Shown: positions 39,830 to 50,103 of the stretch, piece by piece
Position numbering within the stretch: the first letter of the stretch is position 1
Layout of the letters: each line of letters opens with the position of its first letter
DNA from: Companilactobacillus nantensis DSM 16982
GTDB taxonomy: Bacteria; Bacillota; Bacilli; Lactobacillales; Lactobacillaceae
Direction of reading: 5' to 3'
DNA: 58,783 nucleotides
NCBI RefSeq assembly: GCF_001435815.1
Contig: NZ_AZFV01000021.1
Coordinates: 1 to 58,783 of the forward strand
Made by a program: the position numbers and the translations under genes
The notes under the pieces: generated by a model
Seen by the model: only the letters and a program-made list of their open reading frames with translations
What the model was told of the DNA's origin: nothing
Databases searched by the model: none

Positions 39830-40666
39830 TTATAAATTCATTTTGGCGAGTAGTGAATCGTTCTTATTTGACTTAGCTAAATACAAAGCTAAATTATAAT
39901 GATCTTCGTAATTTTGTTTTTCATCCTTGTCATCTTTCAATGCAAGTGCGGCTTGGTAATTAAGTTCATCCAAGAAATAAGAAACGTGTTCTGAGTGCGC
40001 AAATCTAAGTCCACATTGGCTAAAACCAAATGATTCCTTAGGCAAATTCATTTCATTATATGATGCGGCAAGCGTTTTACAAATGAAGAGAATTTCTAAA
40101 TCACTTGCATTAGACAATTTAGAATCTTCGTCCACCGAGTCATCAATCATTTGGAAGTAATATTGGGCACGATCATTATGTTCTTGTCCCAAATAATTCA
40201 AACCTTTGAATAAGTATGCCAACAAAGTATATACATCGTCATTAGCCGATTTAGTAAATTGAAGAACTTTATCTAAATTAAATAGTGAGACATCATAATT
40301 ATCATTCGAATAATCAACTACCCCACGGATCAATTCATACTGCTTCATATCATTGTTGCTTAGTTTACCTTCCAACGATGACATTCTCTCATCAATACTT
40401 GAGGTTTGCTTGAGCAAAACATCTCGCTCAATTTCATCTAGAATACTTTCTTCTTTGGCCGACGACTTGCTTGAAAAATCACTAAAAACGTCATTCAAAG
40501 TTAAACCTAATTTCAAACAAATCTTAATTAGGATATTAACCGTTGGTGCTATATTGTGCTTTTCAATCTTACTTATCGTATTTTGAGTACAAATATCGTT
40601 AGCTAACTCAATTTGCGTCAAATTCATTTCTCGTCTTTTATTATAAATAATAGATCCAAGAAACAA
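39830..40666 (-). CDS. Rgg/RRNPP-type transcriptional regulator (XRE HTH plus TPR-like domain)
   Basis: This protein is about 278 residues. The N-terminal HTH (LGSIIYNKRREMNLTQIELAND) is followed by about 200 residues of helical repeats (SLFNLDKVLQF, YTLLAYLFKGLNYLGQ, SYNEMNLPKES) typical of peptide-sensing RRNPP regulators. I place the start at TTG 40666, 10 nt after GGGAG; the ATG at 40705 is possible but adds an unusual N-terminus. No small peptide gene is obvious next to it. The neighbouring SLAP-like genes are plausible targets. Confidence 0.78.
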   Translation of the reverse strand: MFLGSIIYNKRREMNLTQIELANDICTQNTISKIEKHNIAPTVNILIKICLKLGLTLNDVFSDFSSKSSAKEESILDEIERDVLLKQTSSIDERMSSLEGKLSNNDMKQYELIRGVVDYSNDNYDVSLFNLDKVLQFTKSANDDVYTLLAYLFKGLNYLGQEHNDRAQYYFQMIDDSVDEDSKLSNASDLEILFICKTLAASYNEMNLPKESFGFSQCGLRFAHSEHVSYFLDELNYQAALALKDDKDEKQNYEDHYNLALYLAKSNKNDSLLAKMNL

Positions 40667-40847
40667 TGGCAACACACTCCCATCTATCGTTATGACATTT
40701 ATCAATTATCAATAATACTATACCACCACATCAAAAAATATATGCTTTTATCGTAAATAATTAATCTAAATTCGAAATATATCTTTATAATATTTGCATC
40801 TGCACAAATTTTATTGTGAATTATGACGAGGCTTACATATTTAGGCA

Positions 40848-40883
40848 AAAAAAAAGTAGCTGAACAAATTGTTCAACTACTTT
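40848..40883 (-). terminator. Terminator of tRNA-Leu
   Basis: AAAGTAGTTGAACAA and TTGTTCAGCTACTTT arms form a strong hairpin with T-run on the minus strand, just 3' of the tRNA. Confidence 0.85.
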
Positions 40884-40888
40884 AGTGA

Positions 40889-40974
40889 TGCGGGTAAGAA
40901 GATTCGAACTTCCACGGAGATAATTCTCCACAAGATCCTTAGTCTTGCGCGTCTGCCAATTCCGCCATACCCGC
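40889..40974 (-). tRNA. tRNA-Leu (anticodon AAG)
   Basis: This 86-nt class II tRNA on the minus strand has acceptor GCGGGTA/TACCCGC, long variable arm (TGGAGAATTATCTCC region) and anticodon stem CAAGA/TCTTG with loop CTAAGGA. No CCA is encoded (TCA follows the discriminator A region). Confidence 0.95.
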
Positions 40975-41099
40975 ATGCACGTTCTACTATACACATAATC
41001 AAAAATAATTTCAAGCGATTTCGGAGAGATTTTTAGAAGATAATTTCACAAGAAAATTGGCCGTGCAAAAACCACTCCTAGAATCGAAATACCACTCAA

Positions 41100-41561
41100 C
41101 TACCCTAAGATTTCATCCTTAACATACTTCAATTTTCCCCGACATTTTCCACAGACATACCTACGTGTATTAATTTTTTTAACTCGTCGATAAATATGAT
41201 GGCAATTAGTACATTCATAAATATGATATGTTCTTTTCTTAACCTGACTCTCAATTGGCGAATATCGTAATCCCCCAACTTGTTGCAATAAAATTTTAAA
41301 TGTTCGATCACGATGTTGTGCTGGCAAGCCGTCATTATATAAATGATAATGACAAAGTTCATGTTTAATCACGCCCACTAATGTTTCGTAACCAAATTGT
41401 TGGTAGATTTTAGGATTGATATCGATGTGTCTATCCTTCAGATGAAATCTACCGCCAGTTGTTTTTAAACGACTGTTAAAACATGCTTGATGAATAAAAG
41501 GCTTCCCAAAATATTCTTGGGAAACCTTTTTAATTAACGCTGTTAATTCTTGGTCTGTCAT
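41100..41561 (-). CDS. SprT-like zinc metalloprotease-fold protein
   Basis: This 153-residue SprT/SprL family protein has the zinc motif VIKHELCHYHLY (HExxH) and a C-terminal zinc ribbon (CTNCHHIY...CGKCRGKL). The eukaryotic relative SPRTN is a DNA-protein crosslink protease; the bacterial role is unknown. ATG overlaps the upstream stop (TAATG). Confidence 0.9.
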   Translation of the reverse strand: MTDQELTALIKKVSQEYFGKPFIHQACFNSRLKTTGGRFHLKDRHIDINPKIYQQFGYETLVGVIKHELCHYHLYNDGLPAQHRDRTFKILLQQVGGLRYSPIESQVKKRTYHIYECTNCHHIYRRVKKINTRRYVCGKCRGKLKYVKDEILG

Positions 41562-41995
41562 TAAGCTAAATCAGTCAACTTTTGGATTAATTTAGAAAAC
41601 TTATCCATATATTCATCTTGCTTCTTTTCAGCTTCATCAAAAGCATGACGCTCAACAGTCTTATCCGCACCAATACTGGCAGTCATTTCGCCACAACCTT
41701 CAACATATTTCTTGAATGATGAGACAAGTGAGATGTGTGTTCCCATCAAACGTGCTGGTGCCTTGCCTTTTTCAAGTTTAGCTAAAGTTTCTTGATAATT
41801 CTTTGTTCCAGTTGCGAAATCTTTTTGTATCTTGGCATATTCAACATCATCGATTTTATCGACTTTACTACGATCCAAAGCTTCACGAATCTTTTCATAT
41901 TCTGGATTCAATTTATCTTGTTCTTCTTGAATTGATTGAACAGTATTGTTAATCAATTGACCATATTGCATAGCTCTTTTTTGTGCGGCATTCAT
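41561..41995 (-). CDS. Conserved helical protein of unknown function
   Basis: This 144-residue soluble protein is almost entirely helical, rich in Lys/Glu/Gln, with two long amphipathic stretches (about 8-50 and 100-142) that could form a coiled coil. It has no signal peptide or TM. It is co-transcribed between the glycosyltransferase and SprT genes. I do not recognise the family; a YlbF-like helical fold is possible but not supported by motif. Confidence 0.65.
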   Translation of the reverse strand: MNAAQKRAMQYGQLINNTVQSIQEEQDKLNPEYEKIREALDRSKVDKIDDVEYAKIQKDFATGTKNYQETLAKLEKGKAPARLMGTHISLVSSFKKYVEGCGEMTASIGADKTVERHAFDEAEKKQDEYMDKFSKLIQKLTDLA

Positions 41996-42000
41996 AATAA

Positions 42001-42981
42001 TTACCTCTTGTTTTCTTCTTGTGTTTTTTCAGTATAAATATCACGTTCAATCGTAAATCTCGGACGTTGTTTAACTTCGCTAAAGATCTTTCCGACATAT
42101 TCACCGATCACACTAATACTAATTAATTGTACACCACCGAGTGCCCAAATAGATATCATTAATGACGACCAACCGGGGATAACATCCCCATTGATTTTTC
42201 GAATAAAACTGTAGATTAATAGTAAGAAACTAAACAAAACGATGAAAAATCCTAAGCCCATAATCAGCTTAATTGGCACGATTGAAAATGACGTAACACC
42301 ATCAATCGCAAATTTAAGCATCTTCTTGAGTGGATACTTCGATTCACCAGCAAAACGTTCTTTCCGAGCGTAGTAAACTTTAGCCGATTTAAAACCAACT
42401 AACGGTACGATGCCACGCAAGAATAAATTCCGTTCCCGATAACTCAACAATACTTTACAAGCACGTTGACTCATCAAACGATAATCGGCTGAATCAGGCA
42501 CCAATTTTACACCCAAAAAGCCCATGAATTTATAAAACATTTCAGCTGTACTTCGTTTAAAGGCTGTATCAGTATCACGATTATTTCTGACACCATAAAC
42601 AACTTCAGCTCCATCAAGATATTCGTCAACCATCTTAGGAATTGCATTAACGTCGTCTTGTAAATCAGCATCTATCGTTATAACGGCGTCAGAATCTTCG
42701 GCAGCACTTGTCACACCAGCCAATAATGCCCCTTGGTGTCCAAAATTACGACTTAACTTAACGCCTGATACAATGTCATATTTTTTAGAAAATTCATCAA
42801 TCAATGACCAAGTTTTATCTTTACTACCATCATCAACAAACACAATTTTACTCGTAGATGTAATCTTTTTCTCAGCAATTAAGTTATCAACAATTGCTGT
42901 TAACTCTTTAGTGGTTTCATGTAGTACTTCTTCCTCATTGTAACAAGGTACTACGATACTTAATTTAAATAAATCAGACAT
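42001..42981 (-). CDS. GT2-family polyprenyl-phosphate glycosyltransferase (GtrB/DPM1-like)
   Basis: This 326-residue protein has an N-terminal GT-A domain with VVPCYNEEEVL, DDGSKDKT and DADLQDD (DxD metal site), then two C-terminal TM helices (about 232-255 and 268-290). Such enzymes move a sugar from UDP-sugar to undecaprenyl phosphate. It overlaps by 8 bases with the GT39-like gene, which fits a two-step pathway: lipid-linked sugar donor made here, transfer outside by the partner. Confidence 0.9.
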   Translation of the reverse strand: MSDLFKLSIVVPCYNEEEVLHETTKELTAIVDNLIAEKKITSTSKIVFVDDGSKDKTWSLIDEFSKKYDIVSGVKLSRNFGHQGALLAGVTSAAEDSDAVITIDADLQDDVNAIPKMVDEYLDGAEVVYGVRNNRDTDTAFKRSTAEMFYKFMGFLGVKLVPDSADYRLMSQRACKVLLSYRERNLFLRGIVPLVGFKSAKVYYARKERFAGESKYPLKKMLKFAIDGVTSFSIVPIKLIMGLGFFIVLFSFLLLIYSFIRKINGDVIPGWSSLMISIWALGGVQLISISVIGEYVGKIFSEVKQRPRFTIERDIYTEKTQEENKR

Positions 42982-44428
42982 TCATTTTCCCCCACTTTGA
43001 TCTTATCCATTCACAAATCGTAAATAGCCCTAAACCGCCTAGAATAGCGATAACGGGTAAAAATTCAAGTCGATATCTGCCTTGTACTTCAATTAATAAT
43101 TGTACGACAGCATAGGCCATAAGTGGAAGTAATAACACGAATGTTTTTACACTTGGATTATTTTTTAAAAGCTTCAAAGAACCGAACCAAGATAAAATAA
43201 TCAAGACGATTGTTCCCATGTAACCTAATAGCTTAGCTAAATTACTTACTCTTAAGGAATGTTGTGTCTCAAAACCAGTAAAATCAACCGTAGTTGAGCG
43301 ACTAGCCCAAAGGGTCTCATTCTTATTCCAAAATAACTTCAACCAACCGTGTGTAGCATTCAAGTTCTGAATATTCTCATGAATTATCTGATGTTCTTTT
43401 TGGCTCATCTTTGCCCGACTAGCTTTCAAATCAAAACGGTTAACCATTCCTTGATCGTATGATCCATTTGAATTAGCGTCCAATCCGACAACGAACTTCC
43501 ATTCTGAATCACGATTAGTTAAACCATAACTGTTCAAACCAGAACCCTTAATCGCCATACCGGCTGCAGAAAAGATAACTTGATAAATTACTAAAGTAAT
43601 CAAAACTTTCCCTAAACCGGACCAGTGAATCTGATTGTTTTGAATAAATAAATAGAGCAAAGCGTAGACTACAATTCCCGCTATAACGACTGGACCAATT
43701 GGACGAATGATACTACCAACGCCCAATGTTATACCAGCCAGTGCATAAGTCCAATATTTATCTTTTATAACTAAGTAAAACGTTACTAAGAATAATAGCA
43801 TCCCTAAATACTGATTATCGGCCTGACTATTTAAAGCAAACCAATCCAAATCAATCATCAGAATAAAGACTGTTAAACGAGCAATTTTAACTTTATTGAA
43901 TAACTGCATTGCTAGAAGATACGACATCAATAAAATCAAAACTTGATAAATCACGTTCAACAACTGAATAGCAATAACCTTGTGACCAAAGATTTTGACC
44001 ACCGTCATAACGTAGACCAAAAAGCCGGTTTGATAAGCCCATTTAGCAAAATAGTCATTATCATATTTATAAATAGCTTTTCCTTCTAACGCTTTCGGCG
44101 CCGTTCGCCAAAAGGCCTTGAAATCACTAACTTGCGTCTGTGGTACAAGCTTCAACCAAATAATTGCGACTATCGCAAAAATTAATAATAAACTGATCAA
44201 AATCAATCGGTTTAAATTGGTGTCGTCATCACGCACATGATATAAGAAATATCCGACCCCACCGACAAAAATAATTGCACAAAGAAAAACCAGTACTGCT
44301 AATACTGGTTCAACTTTTAAATAATTGATTGTAAAAAAATGTCCCATTTGTATCAGTACGACTGTCGTAAAGATAGCGAGGCAGATTAAAACAATTTTGC
44401 TGATAATGCCTTGAAATTTGCTTAGCAT
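42974..44428 (-). CDS. GT39/ArnT-like polytopic glycosyltransferase
   Basis: This 484-residue protein has about 11-12 TM helices. An early extracellular loop has the acidic residue pattern VSDFKAFW, a good candidate for the catalytic Asp of GT-C enzymes. A long loop (about 305-365) precedes the last helices. It probably transfers a sugar from a lipid carrier to a cell-envelope acceptor such as teichoic acid. Starts one base after the aminotransferase stop. Confidence 0.82.
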   Translation of the reverse strand: MLSKFQGIISKIVLICLAIFTTVVLIQMGHFFTINYLKVEPVLAVLVFLCAIIFVGGVGYFLYHVRDDDTNLNRLILISLLLIFAIVAIIWLKLVPQTQVSDFKAFWRTAPKALEGKAIYKYDNDYFAKWAYQTGFLVYVMTVVKIFGHKVIAIQLLNVIYQVLILLMSYLLAMQLFNKVKIARLTVFILMIDLDWFALNSQADNQYLGMLLFLVTFYLVIKDKYWTYALAGITLGVGSIIRPIGPVVIAGIVVYALLYLFIQNNQIHWSGLGKVLITLVIYQVIFSAAGMAIKGSGLNSYGLTNRDSEWKFVVGLDANSNGSYDQGMVNRFDLKASRAKMSQKEHQIIHENIQNLNATHGWLKLFWNKNETLWASRSTTVDFTGFETQHSLRVSNLAKLLGYMGTIVLIILSWFGSLKLLKNNPSVKTFVLLLPLMAYAVVQLLIEVQGRYRLEFLPVIAILGGLGLFTICEWIRSKWGKMNV

Positions 44429-44429
44429 T

Positions 44430-45623
44430 TTATCCCTCTATATTTGCTAATTTTTTACGGCTTCCCAGGAAACTGTGTAGCTTGGAAATACACTGTTCAA
44501 TACTTTCCATGCTGGCAGCATAACTGAAACGTAAGTGTCCTTCGCCACCAATACCAAAGAAACTACCTGGTAGAATTGCCAAATGTTCTTCATCCAATAA
44601 CTCATTAGCAAATTTAACGTCGTCTTGCTCGTATTCTTCAGGAATTTTAGCAAATAAGTAGAAAGCCCCATCAGGAGTTGGGCATTCAAAGCCCAAATCT
44701 TGCAGGCCTTCATACAAGGCGTCGCGTCTTACTTGATATTGTTCTTTCATTGCTGCTGGATCATCATAGCCGTTCGTATATGCTTCGAGTGCCGCATACT
44801 GTGTAATTGATGTAATTGAAGTTGTTGCCAACTCGTGAATCTTATTAATTTGTGAAATGACCTTTGCTGGTCCACAGACAACTCCAAAACGCCACCCCGT
44901 CATGGCATGTGATTTGGATAATCCGTTCAAAAGAATCGTTTGTTCTGGCAAAATATTACCAAAAGAAACATGTTTATAGTTATAAGTTAACTCACTATAT
45001 ATTTCATCACTAATGACGAAAATATCGTGTTGTTTCAAAATATCTGCTAAAGCTCGTAATTCATCCTCAGTATAACTAACCCCCGTTGGATTACTTGGAT
45101 AGTTAAGTAAGAAAATTTTGATACGTGGATTCGTTCTCAAAACTTCCGTTAAGACATCTGGCGTTACTTTAAAACCTGTCTTTGAAGTGTCCAAGTAAAC
45201 CGGTGCTGCACCATTAAAATCAGCATCTGGACCATAAATGGTAAATGCTGGTGATGGTATTAATACTTCGTCACCGTCTTGTAAGATTGCATTGAAGGCT
45301 GAGAAAACACCTTCGGTTACACCCGTTGTAGCGACGATCTGTGTTTCTGGATCATAGTTTAAATCGTACTTGTCATGCAAGTACTTAGCTACAGCGCCTA
45401 AAAGTTCATGATCACCTTCAGGAACGGTGTAATGCGTACGGTCATCTTCAATGGCTCTGATTGCAGCCTGTTTGATGTGTTCAGGAGTATGGAAGTTGGG
45501 TTCACCAACGGTCATATTAACAGCTCCTGGTATTTTCTTGGCCCGCGCATTGAACTTAAAGATCTCTTGTTGCTTAATTGCAACAACAGACGGTTTCATT
45601 AGGGAGATTAAATCACTTTTCAC
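44430..45623 (-). CDS. Class I/II PLP-dependent aminotransferase
   Basis: This 397-residue fold-type I aminotransferase is of the PatA/AspC-like group. It has the conserved NYPSNPTG motif, SDEIYSEL (Asp to PLP N1), the PLP Lys in GLSKSHAMTGWRFG and the C-terminal Arg in RFSYA. Likely substrates are aromatic or aspartate-type amino acids; PatA acts in lysine precursor synthesis. It is the first gene of the operon with the two glycosyltransferases. Confidence 0.88.
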   Translation of the reverse strand: MKSDLISLMKPSVVAIKQQEIFKFNARAKKIPGAVNMTVGEPNFHTPEHIKQAAIRAIEDDRTHYTVPEGDHELLGAVAKYLHDKYDLNYDPETQIVATTGVTEGVFSAFNAILQDGDEVLIPSPAFTIYGPDADFNGAAPVYLDTSKTGFKVTPDVLTEVLRTNPRIKIFLLNYPSNPTGVSYTEDELRALADILKQHDIFVISDEIYSELTYNYKHVSFGNILPEQTILLNGLSKSHAMTGWRFGVVCGPAKVISQINKIHELATTSITSITQYAALEAYTNGYDDPAAMKEQYQVRRDALYEGLQDLGFECPTPDGAFYLFAKIPEEYEQDDVKFANELLDEEHLAILPGSFFGIGGEGHLRFSYAASMESIEQCISKLHSFLGSRKKLANIEG

Positions 45624-45679
45624 TGTTATACACCTCTTTTAGAAGATTACACTTTCATTCTAACATACGATATTTGGTA

Positions 45680-45712
45680 AAAAAAAAGACATTCGAAAAA
45701 TCTGAATGTCCA
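45680..45712 (-). terminator. Terminator after nadE
   Basis: GGACATTC and GAATGTC arms around a 9-base loop, followed by T9 on the minus strand. Confidence 0.85.
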
Positions 45713-45732
45713 ATTGTGAATTTCCTTACAAT

Positions 45733-46554
45733 TTACTGGATATCAAATACTGAATATGGAAGACGACGTTTGTGGGCTGTCTTCTTATACCAGTTCTCAA
45801 TAATCTCAGCACTTTTATCATCAATGTCCTTACCTTCAAGATAATCATCGATATCTTGATAGGAAACGCCTAATGCTAATTCATCAGGTAAACTAGGACG
45901 ATCTTCTTCCAAGTCGGCTGTTGGCACCTTTTCATAAAGGTTCTTTGGTGCATCTAGCTTAGCTAGCATTGCCTTACCTTGACGCTTATCTAAACGGAAT
46001 AACGGCGTTACGTCAGCAGCACCATCACCATATTTCGTATAGAAACCAGTGATGTTTTCTGCCGCATGATCAGTTCCTACAACAACGCCCTTGTTATCAC
46101 CAGCAATGGCATATTGAGCAATCATTCTAGTTCGAGCTTTGATATTACCCTTGTTAAAGTCAGAGATAGTTAAGCCATTAGCTTCAACGGCTTTTACCAT
46201 TGCATCAACGCTATCCTTGATATTGACACGTACGACTTTGTCAGCTTTCATCCACTCAATTGCTTGCATACAGTCTGATTCATCGGATTGTTCACCATAA
46301 GGCAAACGTACAGCGATAAATTGATAAGCCTTATCACCTGTTTCCTCACGCAATTCAGTCATTGCCATTTCGGATAATTTACCAGCTAACGTCGAATCTT
46401 GTCCACCAGAAATACCTAAAACTAGTGTTTTTAAAAAGCTATGTTGTTTCACATACTCTTTAAGAAAGTTGACAGAACGTCTAATTTCTTCTTCTGGGTC
46501 GATTTCTGGTTTAGTATGTTCAAATTCAATAATTTCTTTTTGCAATGGTCTCAT
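45733..46554 (-). CDS. nadE: NAD synthetase, ammonia-dependent
   Basis: This 273-residue PP-loop ATPase converts deamido-NAD to NAD. The PP-loop [14 protein letters not shown] and the [17 protein letters not shown] and RPSLPDE motifs are intact. No glutaminase domain, so it uses ammonia. It is 2 bases after pncB, forming a salvage operon. Confidence 0.97.
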   Translation of the reverse strand: MRPLQKEIIEFEHTKPEIDPEEEIRRSVNFLKEYVKQHSFLKTLVLGISGGQDSTLAGKLSEMAMTELREETGDKAYQFIAVRLPYGEQSDESDCMQAIEWMKADKVVRVNIKDSVDAMVKAVEANGLTISDFNKGNIKARTRMIAQYAIAGDNKGVVVGTDHAAENITGFYTKYGDGAADVTPLFRLDKRQGKAMLAKLDAPKNLYEKVPTADLEEDRPSLPDELALGVSYQDIDDYLEGKDIDDKSAEIIENWYKKTAHKRRLPYSVFDIQ

Positions 46555-46556
46555 TT

Positions 46557-48029
46557 TTAGTCACCTAATCTAATGTTGTTTACGTCATTTCTAATCTTCT
46601 CAATATACTTCATCTTATGGCTGTATAGTTTTGAAGATAAATCAACAGGATAGACTTGAGGGTTCAAAATACGCTTGTATTCATCCCAAAGTGAATCGAG
46701 GTTGTCAGCACAATACTTCCGGATTTCTTTTACATTTGGCAAATCATAAACTAACTTACCATTTGTAAAGATATCGTGCAGCATTGGCTTAGCTTGGAAA
46801 TCTTCCACAGTCTTATTGATATAAGTATATTGTGGATGGAACATATAAAGTGAACTGTGTTCTCTTGGATCTTCATTCCAAAATGTTACATAGTCACCTT
46901 CAGATTTATCATTTTTTTCATTATTAGTAATGCGCCAAACTTGTTTTTTACCTGGAGTTGAAATCTTGGCAGCGTTACTTGAAAGTTTCAAGGTGTCCAT
47001 CATGTTACCTTTGGCGTCTTCGATACTAACAAGCTTGTATACGGCACCTAGAGCTGGTTGATCAAACGCTGTGATAACTTTAGTACCAATACCCCAGACA
47101 TCAATTTTAGCATCTTGCATCTTCAAATTAAGGACAGTTTTTTCATCCAAATCATTTGAAGCATAAATCTTAGCATTAGGAAAACCAGCTTCATCAAGTT
47201 GTTTTCTAACACGTTTAGAAATATACGCCATATCACCAGAATCAATTCTGACACCTTGGAAGTTAATCTTATCGCCCATTTCACGAGCAACTCTGATAGC
47301 ACTAGGAACACCACTCTTCAAAGTATCGTAAGTATCGACTAAGAAGACACAATTCTTATGTGTTGTAGCGTAAGCTTTGAACGCATCATATTCGTTTCGG
47401 TATGTTTGAACCAAAGCGTGAGCATGTGTTCCTGAAATAGGAATACCAAACAACTTACCTGCTAAAACATTACTTGTTGCATCGAAACCAGCAATATATG
47501 CAGCACGTGTACCCCAAATAGCAGCATCAACTTCTTGCGCACGACGAGACCCAAATTCCATTACTGGATCATCACCACAAACAGTCTTGATACGAGCTGC
47601 CTTAGTAGCAATCAAAGTTTGGAAATTAACCATATTCAAAATGGCTGTCTCAATCAATTGACATTGTGCTAAAGGTCCTTCAACTTGCAAGATTGGCTCT
47701 TCATTGAAAACCAAGTCACCCTCCAAAGCTGAACGAACGGTACAACTGAATTGCATATCTTTTAACCAACGTAAAAACTCTTCATCAAATTCCCCGTATT
47801 CACGCAAGTAATCGATATCCGAATCTGAAAAACTTAAGTTCTTAAGATAATTAACGACATGTTCCAGTCCTGCAAAAACGGCAAAACCATTATCAAATGG
47901 CAAACTTCTGAAGTAAACTTCAAAAACTGCACGGCGGTTGTGCATCCCCTTTTTCCAGTATGTATACATCATGTTAAGTTCATAATAATCAGTATGCAAA
48001 GTTAAATCTTCATTTTGAAATTGAGTCAT
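46557..48029 (-). CDS. pncB: Nicotinate phosphoribosyltransferase
   Basis: This 490-residue enzyme makes nicotinate mononucleotide from nicotinate and PRPP. The N-terminal [11 protein letters not shown], the regulatory His in [12 protein letters not shown] and the [11 protein letters not shown] segment are present. The second ATG (48029) is better spaced after GGGAG than the first. With nadE it forms the NAD salvage operon. Confidence 0.95.
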   Translation of the reverse strand: MTQFQNEDLTLHTDYYELNMMYTYWKKGMHNRRAVFEVYFRSLPFDNGFAVFAGLEHVVNYLKNLSFSDSDIDYLREYGEFDEEFLRWLKDMQFSCTVRSALEGDLVFNEEPILQVEGPLAQCQLIETAILNMVNFQTLIATKAARIKTVCGDDPVMEFGSRRAQEVDAAIWGTRAAYIAGFDATSNVLAGKLFGIPISGTHAHALVQTYRNEYDAFKAYATTHKNCVFLVDTYDTLKSGVPSAIRVAREMGDKINFQGVRIDSGDMAYISKRVRKQLDEAGFPNAKIYASNDLDEKTVLNLKMQDAKIDVWGIGTKVITAFDQPALGAVYKLVSIEDAKGNMMDTLKLSSNAAKISTPGKKQVWRITNNEKNDKSEGDYVTFWNEDPREHSSLYMFHPQYTYINKTVEDFQAKPMLHDIFTNGKLVYDLPNVKEIRKYCADNLDSLWDEYKRILNPQVYPVDLSSKLYSHKMKYIEKIRNDVNNIRLGD

Positions 48030-48057
48030 CATAACTCCCTTATAAATTTATATTAAC

Positions 48058-48091
48058 GATGTCTCAAGGCTAATGACCCCGAAATGACATC
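48058..48091 (-). promoter_or_regulatory. Inverted repeat in the pncB leader
   Basis: GATGTC and GACATC arms are 22 bases apart, 29-62 bases before the pncB start. It could be a small hairpin or an operator for a niacin-responsive regulator; no match to a named box is claimed. Confidence 0.35.
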
Positions 48092-48126
48092 CCTAATTCT
48101 TTGTTAACAACGTATATTTTACATTA

Positions 48127-49200
48127 TTAAGCATTTAAAGTCTGTTCGTAACCGTCATTTACTTTATGTGCTAATTCTTCAATTGAATAGTGATCTCTGA
48201 CCTCTTGATAAAGTGCTAAACCTTTTTGATCAAGGTTGCCATCACGCCACATTGAGTGGGCATCAGTCAACGCTTTAATCAGGCCTTGTTCATCACCAGA
48301 ATCGACTAACCAACCAGTATCATCGTTGATAACTTTATCGGTAGCACCAACATTTGTTGCAATAACTGGCTTTCCATAAGCAGCTGACTCAAGATAAACT
48401 GTTGGCAAACTCTCTGATTTAGAAGTCAAAACTGACACATCACATTCTTGATAGTAGTCACCAGTATTTTCACGGAAACCAACGAAATCAACTTTATCCT
48501 TGATACCTAGCTTTTTAACCAAATCACGCAAATCATCCATCAATGGTCCGTCACCAACTAAAGTCAAACGATAGTTAAACTTAACCTTGCTCAAGGCCTC
48601 TAATAACAAACGATGATTCTTGACTTCAACTAATCGAGCCACTTCCAATAAACTGAAAGTTGGTTGACGATTGAATCTTGGATTGATACCTGAAAAATCA
48701 ATTGCATTGAACACTTCAAATGTTTTGCTTGATCTAATTTTCAATGATTCGAAGTATTCTTCCAAGTCCGGGTTCATATAGAAAAGTGAATCTGCGCCCT
48801 TTAGAGCGTGTAGATTTAATTTGAGCATAACTTTACCTTTGAGACCTGAAAAGTCGATACGGGGGTCAGAATGGACTGTTATGACCCATTTAGCATTGAT
48901 TTTCTTTCTGATCAAAGACACGATATAGTTAGCACGTGGTCCATGTGTGTGAACAACATCGAAATCATTATTATTAATATATTTTGTTAATGGTTTTAGA
49001 ATCGATAAGTCAAAGCGTTGCTTTTGTTCCATAACGGAAACACTTAAGCCGTTTTCACGCGCCATTTTCGAAACTGGTCCTTCTTGAAAAGTTAGCAAAG
49101 TACTCTTCTCGCCAATCAGTTTTTGACCTTTCATCAGGTTAACAATATATGTACGAGCTCCGCCGTCTTCATTGCCGGCATTAATATGTAAAACCCTCAT
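48127..49200 (-). CDS. GT4-family glycosyltransferase
   Basis: This 357-residue GT-B protein starts MRVLHINAGNEDGGA at the ATG 49200 (GAGAGGT upstream). The C-terminal nucleotide-sugar domain has LEVARLVEVKNH, LVGDGPL and the E-x7-E segment SESLPTVYLESAAYGKPV. It is divergent from tagA; together they fit teichoic-acid or capsule synthesis. Confidence 0.9.
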   Translation of the reverse strand: MRVLHINAGNEDGGARTYIVNLMKGQKLIGEKSTLLTFQEGPVSKMARENGLSVSVMEQKQRFDLSILKPLTKYINNNDFDVVHTHGPRANYIVSLIRKKINAKWVITVHSDPRIDFSGLKGKVMLKLNLHALKGADSLFYMNPDLEEYFESLKIRSSKTFEVFNAIDFSGINPRFNRQPTFSLLEVARLVEVKNHRLLLEALSKVKFNYRLTLVGDGPLMDDLRDLVKKLGIKDKVDFVGFRENTGDYYQECDVSVLTSKSESLPTVYLESAAYGKPVIATNVGATDKVINDDTGWLVDSGDEQGLIKALTDAHSMWRDGNLDQKGLALYQEVRDHYSIEELAHKVNDGYEQTLNA

Positions 49201-49258
49201 TAAGACACCTCTCAAATTAATCTTTCTCGTGTATAATAATACATTAAAGGAGAACGCC

Positions 49259-49987
49259 ATGCACAAAAATAGAGTAAATATTTTAGGTACAGAGTTTGAT
49301 AATTTCACTGAAAAACAATTTCACAAATACTTGGATGATGATTTGGATGTAAATGCAAACAAATTTATCGTAACACCTAATCCAGAAATTGTTCTTTCTG
49401 CTAGAAAAGATACCAATTTTTCAGAAATTGTCAATAATGCCGATTACGTTATTCCAGACGGAATTGGAATTATTAAAGGAGCTAAGAATCTAGGAACACC
49501 GCTCCATGAACGGATTACTGGGTTCGATACTTTACAATATTTAGTCGATACGGCTAACCGCAAACTATTGAAAGTTTACCTACTTGGTTCTAAGCCCGAA
49601 GTAATTCAAGCTAGTGCCGAAAAAATTAAAAAAGATTATCCACAAATTGACCTTGTTGGTTATCATGATGGTTACTTCAAGGATGAATCAGATATCGTTG
49701 CGGAAATTGCTGAAAAGCAACCTAACATCGTCTTCGTTGCCTTAGGTTCTCCTAAGCAAGAGATTTTCATCAATAAGTATCGTGATAAGGCTAATGCAAT
49801 TTGGATTGGTGTCGGTGGTAGTTTCGATGTCTTCTCAGGAACTAAACAACGTGCTCCTAAGATTTTCCAAAAATTGAATCTTGAATGGTTCTACCGTTTA
49901 TTGAAAGAACCTACACGTTTTGGTCGTATGCTTGCAATTCCTAAGTATATGAATTTGATTAATAAAGAAAAGAAGAGTCGTAAGTAA
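49259..49987 (+). CDS. tagA: WecG/TagA/CpsF-family glycosyltransferase (N-acetylmannosaminyltransferase)
   Basis: This 242-residue GT26 enzyme adds ManNAc to undecaprenyl-PP-GlcNAc, the first committed step of wall teichoic acid linkage-unit synthesis. It has the conserved VTPNPEIVLSARKD, ADYVIPDGIGI (catalytic Asp) and VALGSPKQE. The ATG at 49259 follows AAAGGAG; the longer frame from 49172 is not needed. TATAAT at 49232-49237 is a likely -10. Confidence 0.92.
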   Translation: MHKNRVNILGTEFDNFTEKQFHKYLDDDLDVNANKFIVTPNPEIVLSARKDTNFSEIVNNADYVIPDGIGIIKGAKNLGTPLHERITGFDTLQYLVDTANRKLLKVYLLGSKPEVIQASAEKIKKDYPQIDLVGYHDGYFKDESDIVAEIAEKQPNIVFVALGSPKQEIFINKYRDKANAIWIGVGGSFDVFSGTKQRAPKIFQKLNLEWFYRLLKEPTRFGRMLAIPKYMNLINKEKKSRK

Positions 49988-50007
49988 TTATCGCTAATAA
50001 ATGTACT

Positions 50008-50053
50008 AAAAAAGCTAGTTATCCTTTTGGTTTGGGATTACTAGCTTTTTTGT
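50008..50053 (+). terminator. Terminator after tagA
   Basis: AAAAAAGCTAGTTATCC pairs with GGATTACTAGCTTTTTT around a 10-base loop. Confidence 0.9.
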
Positions 50054-50103
50054 TTTGTATTTTTGAATTATATGGTCTGTGGCTCTGAAACGAGCTACAC
50101 AAG

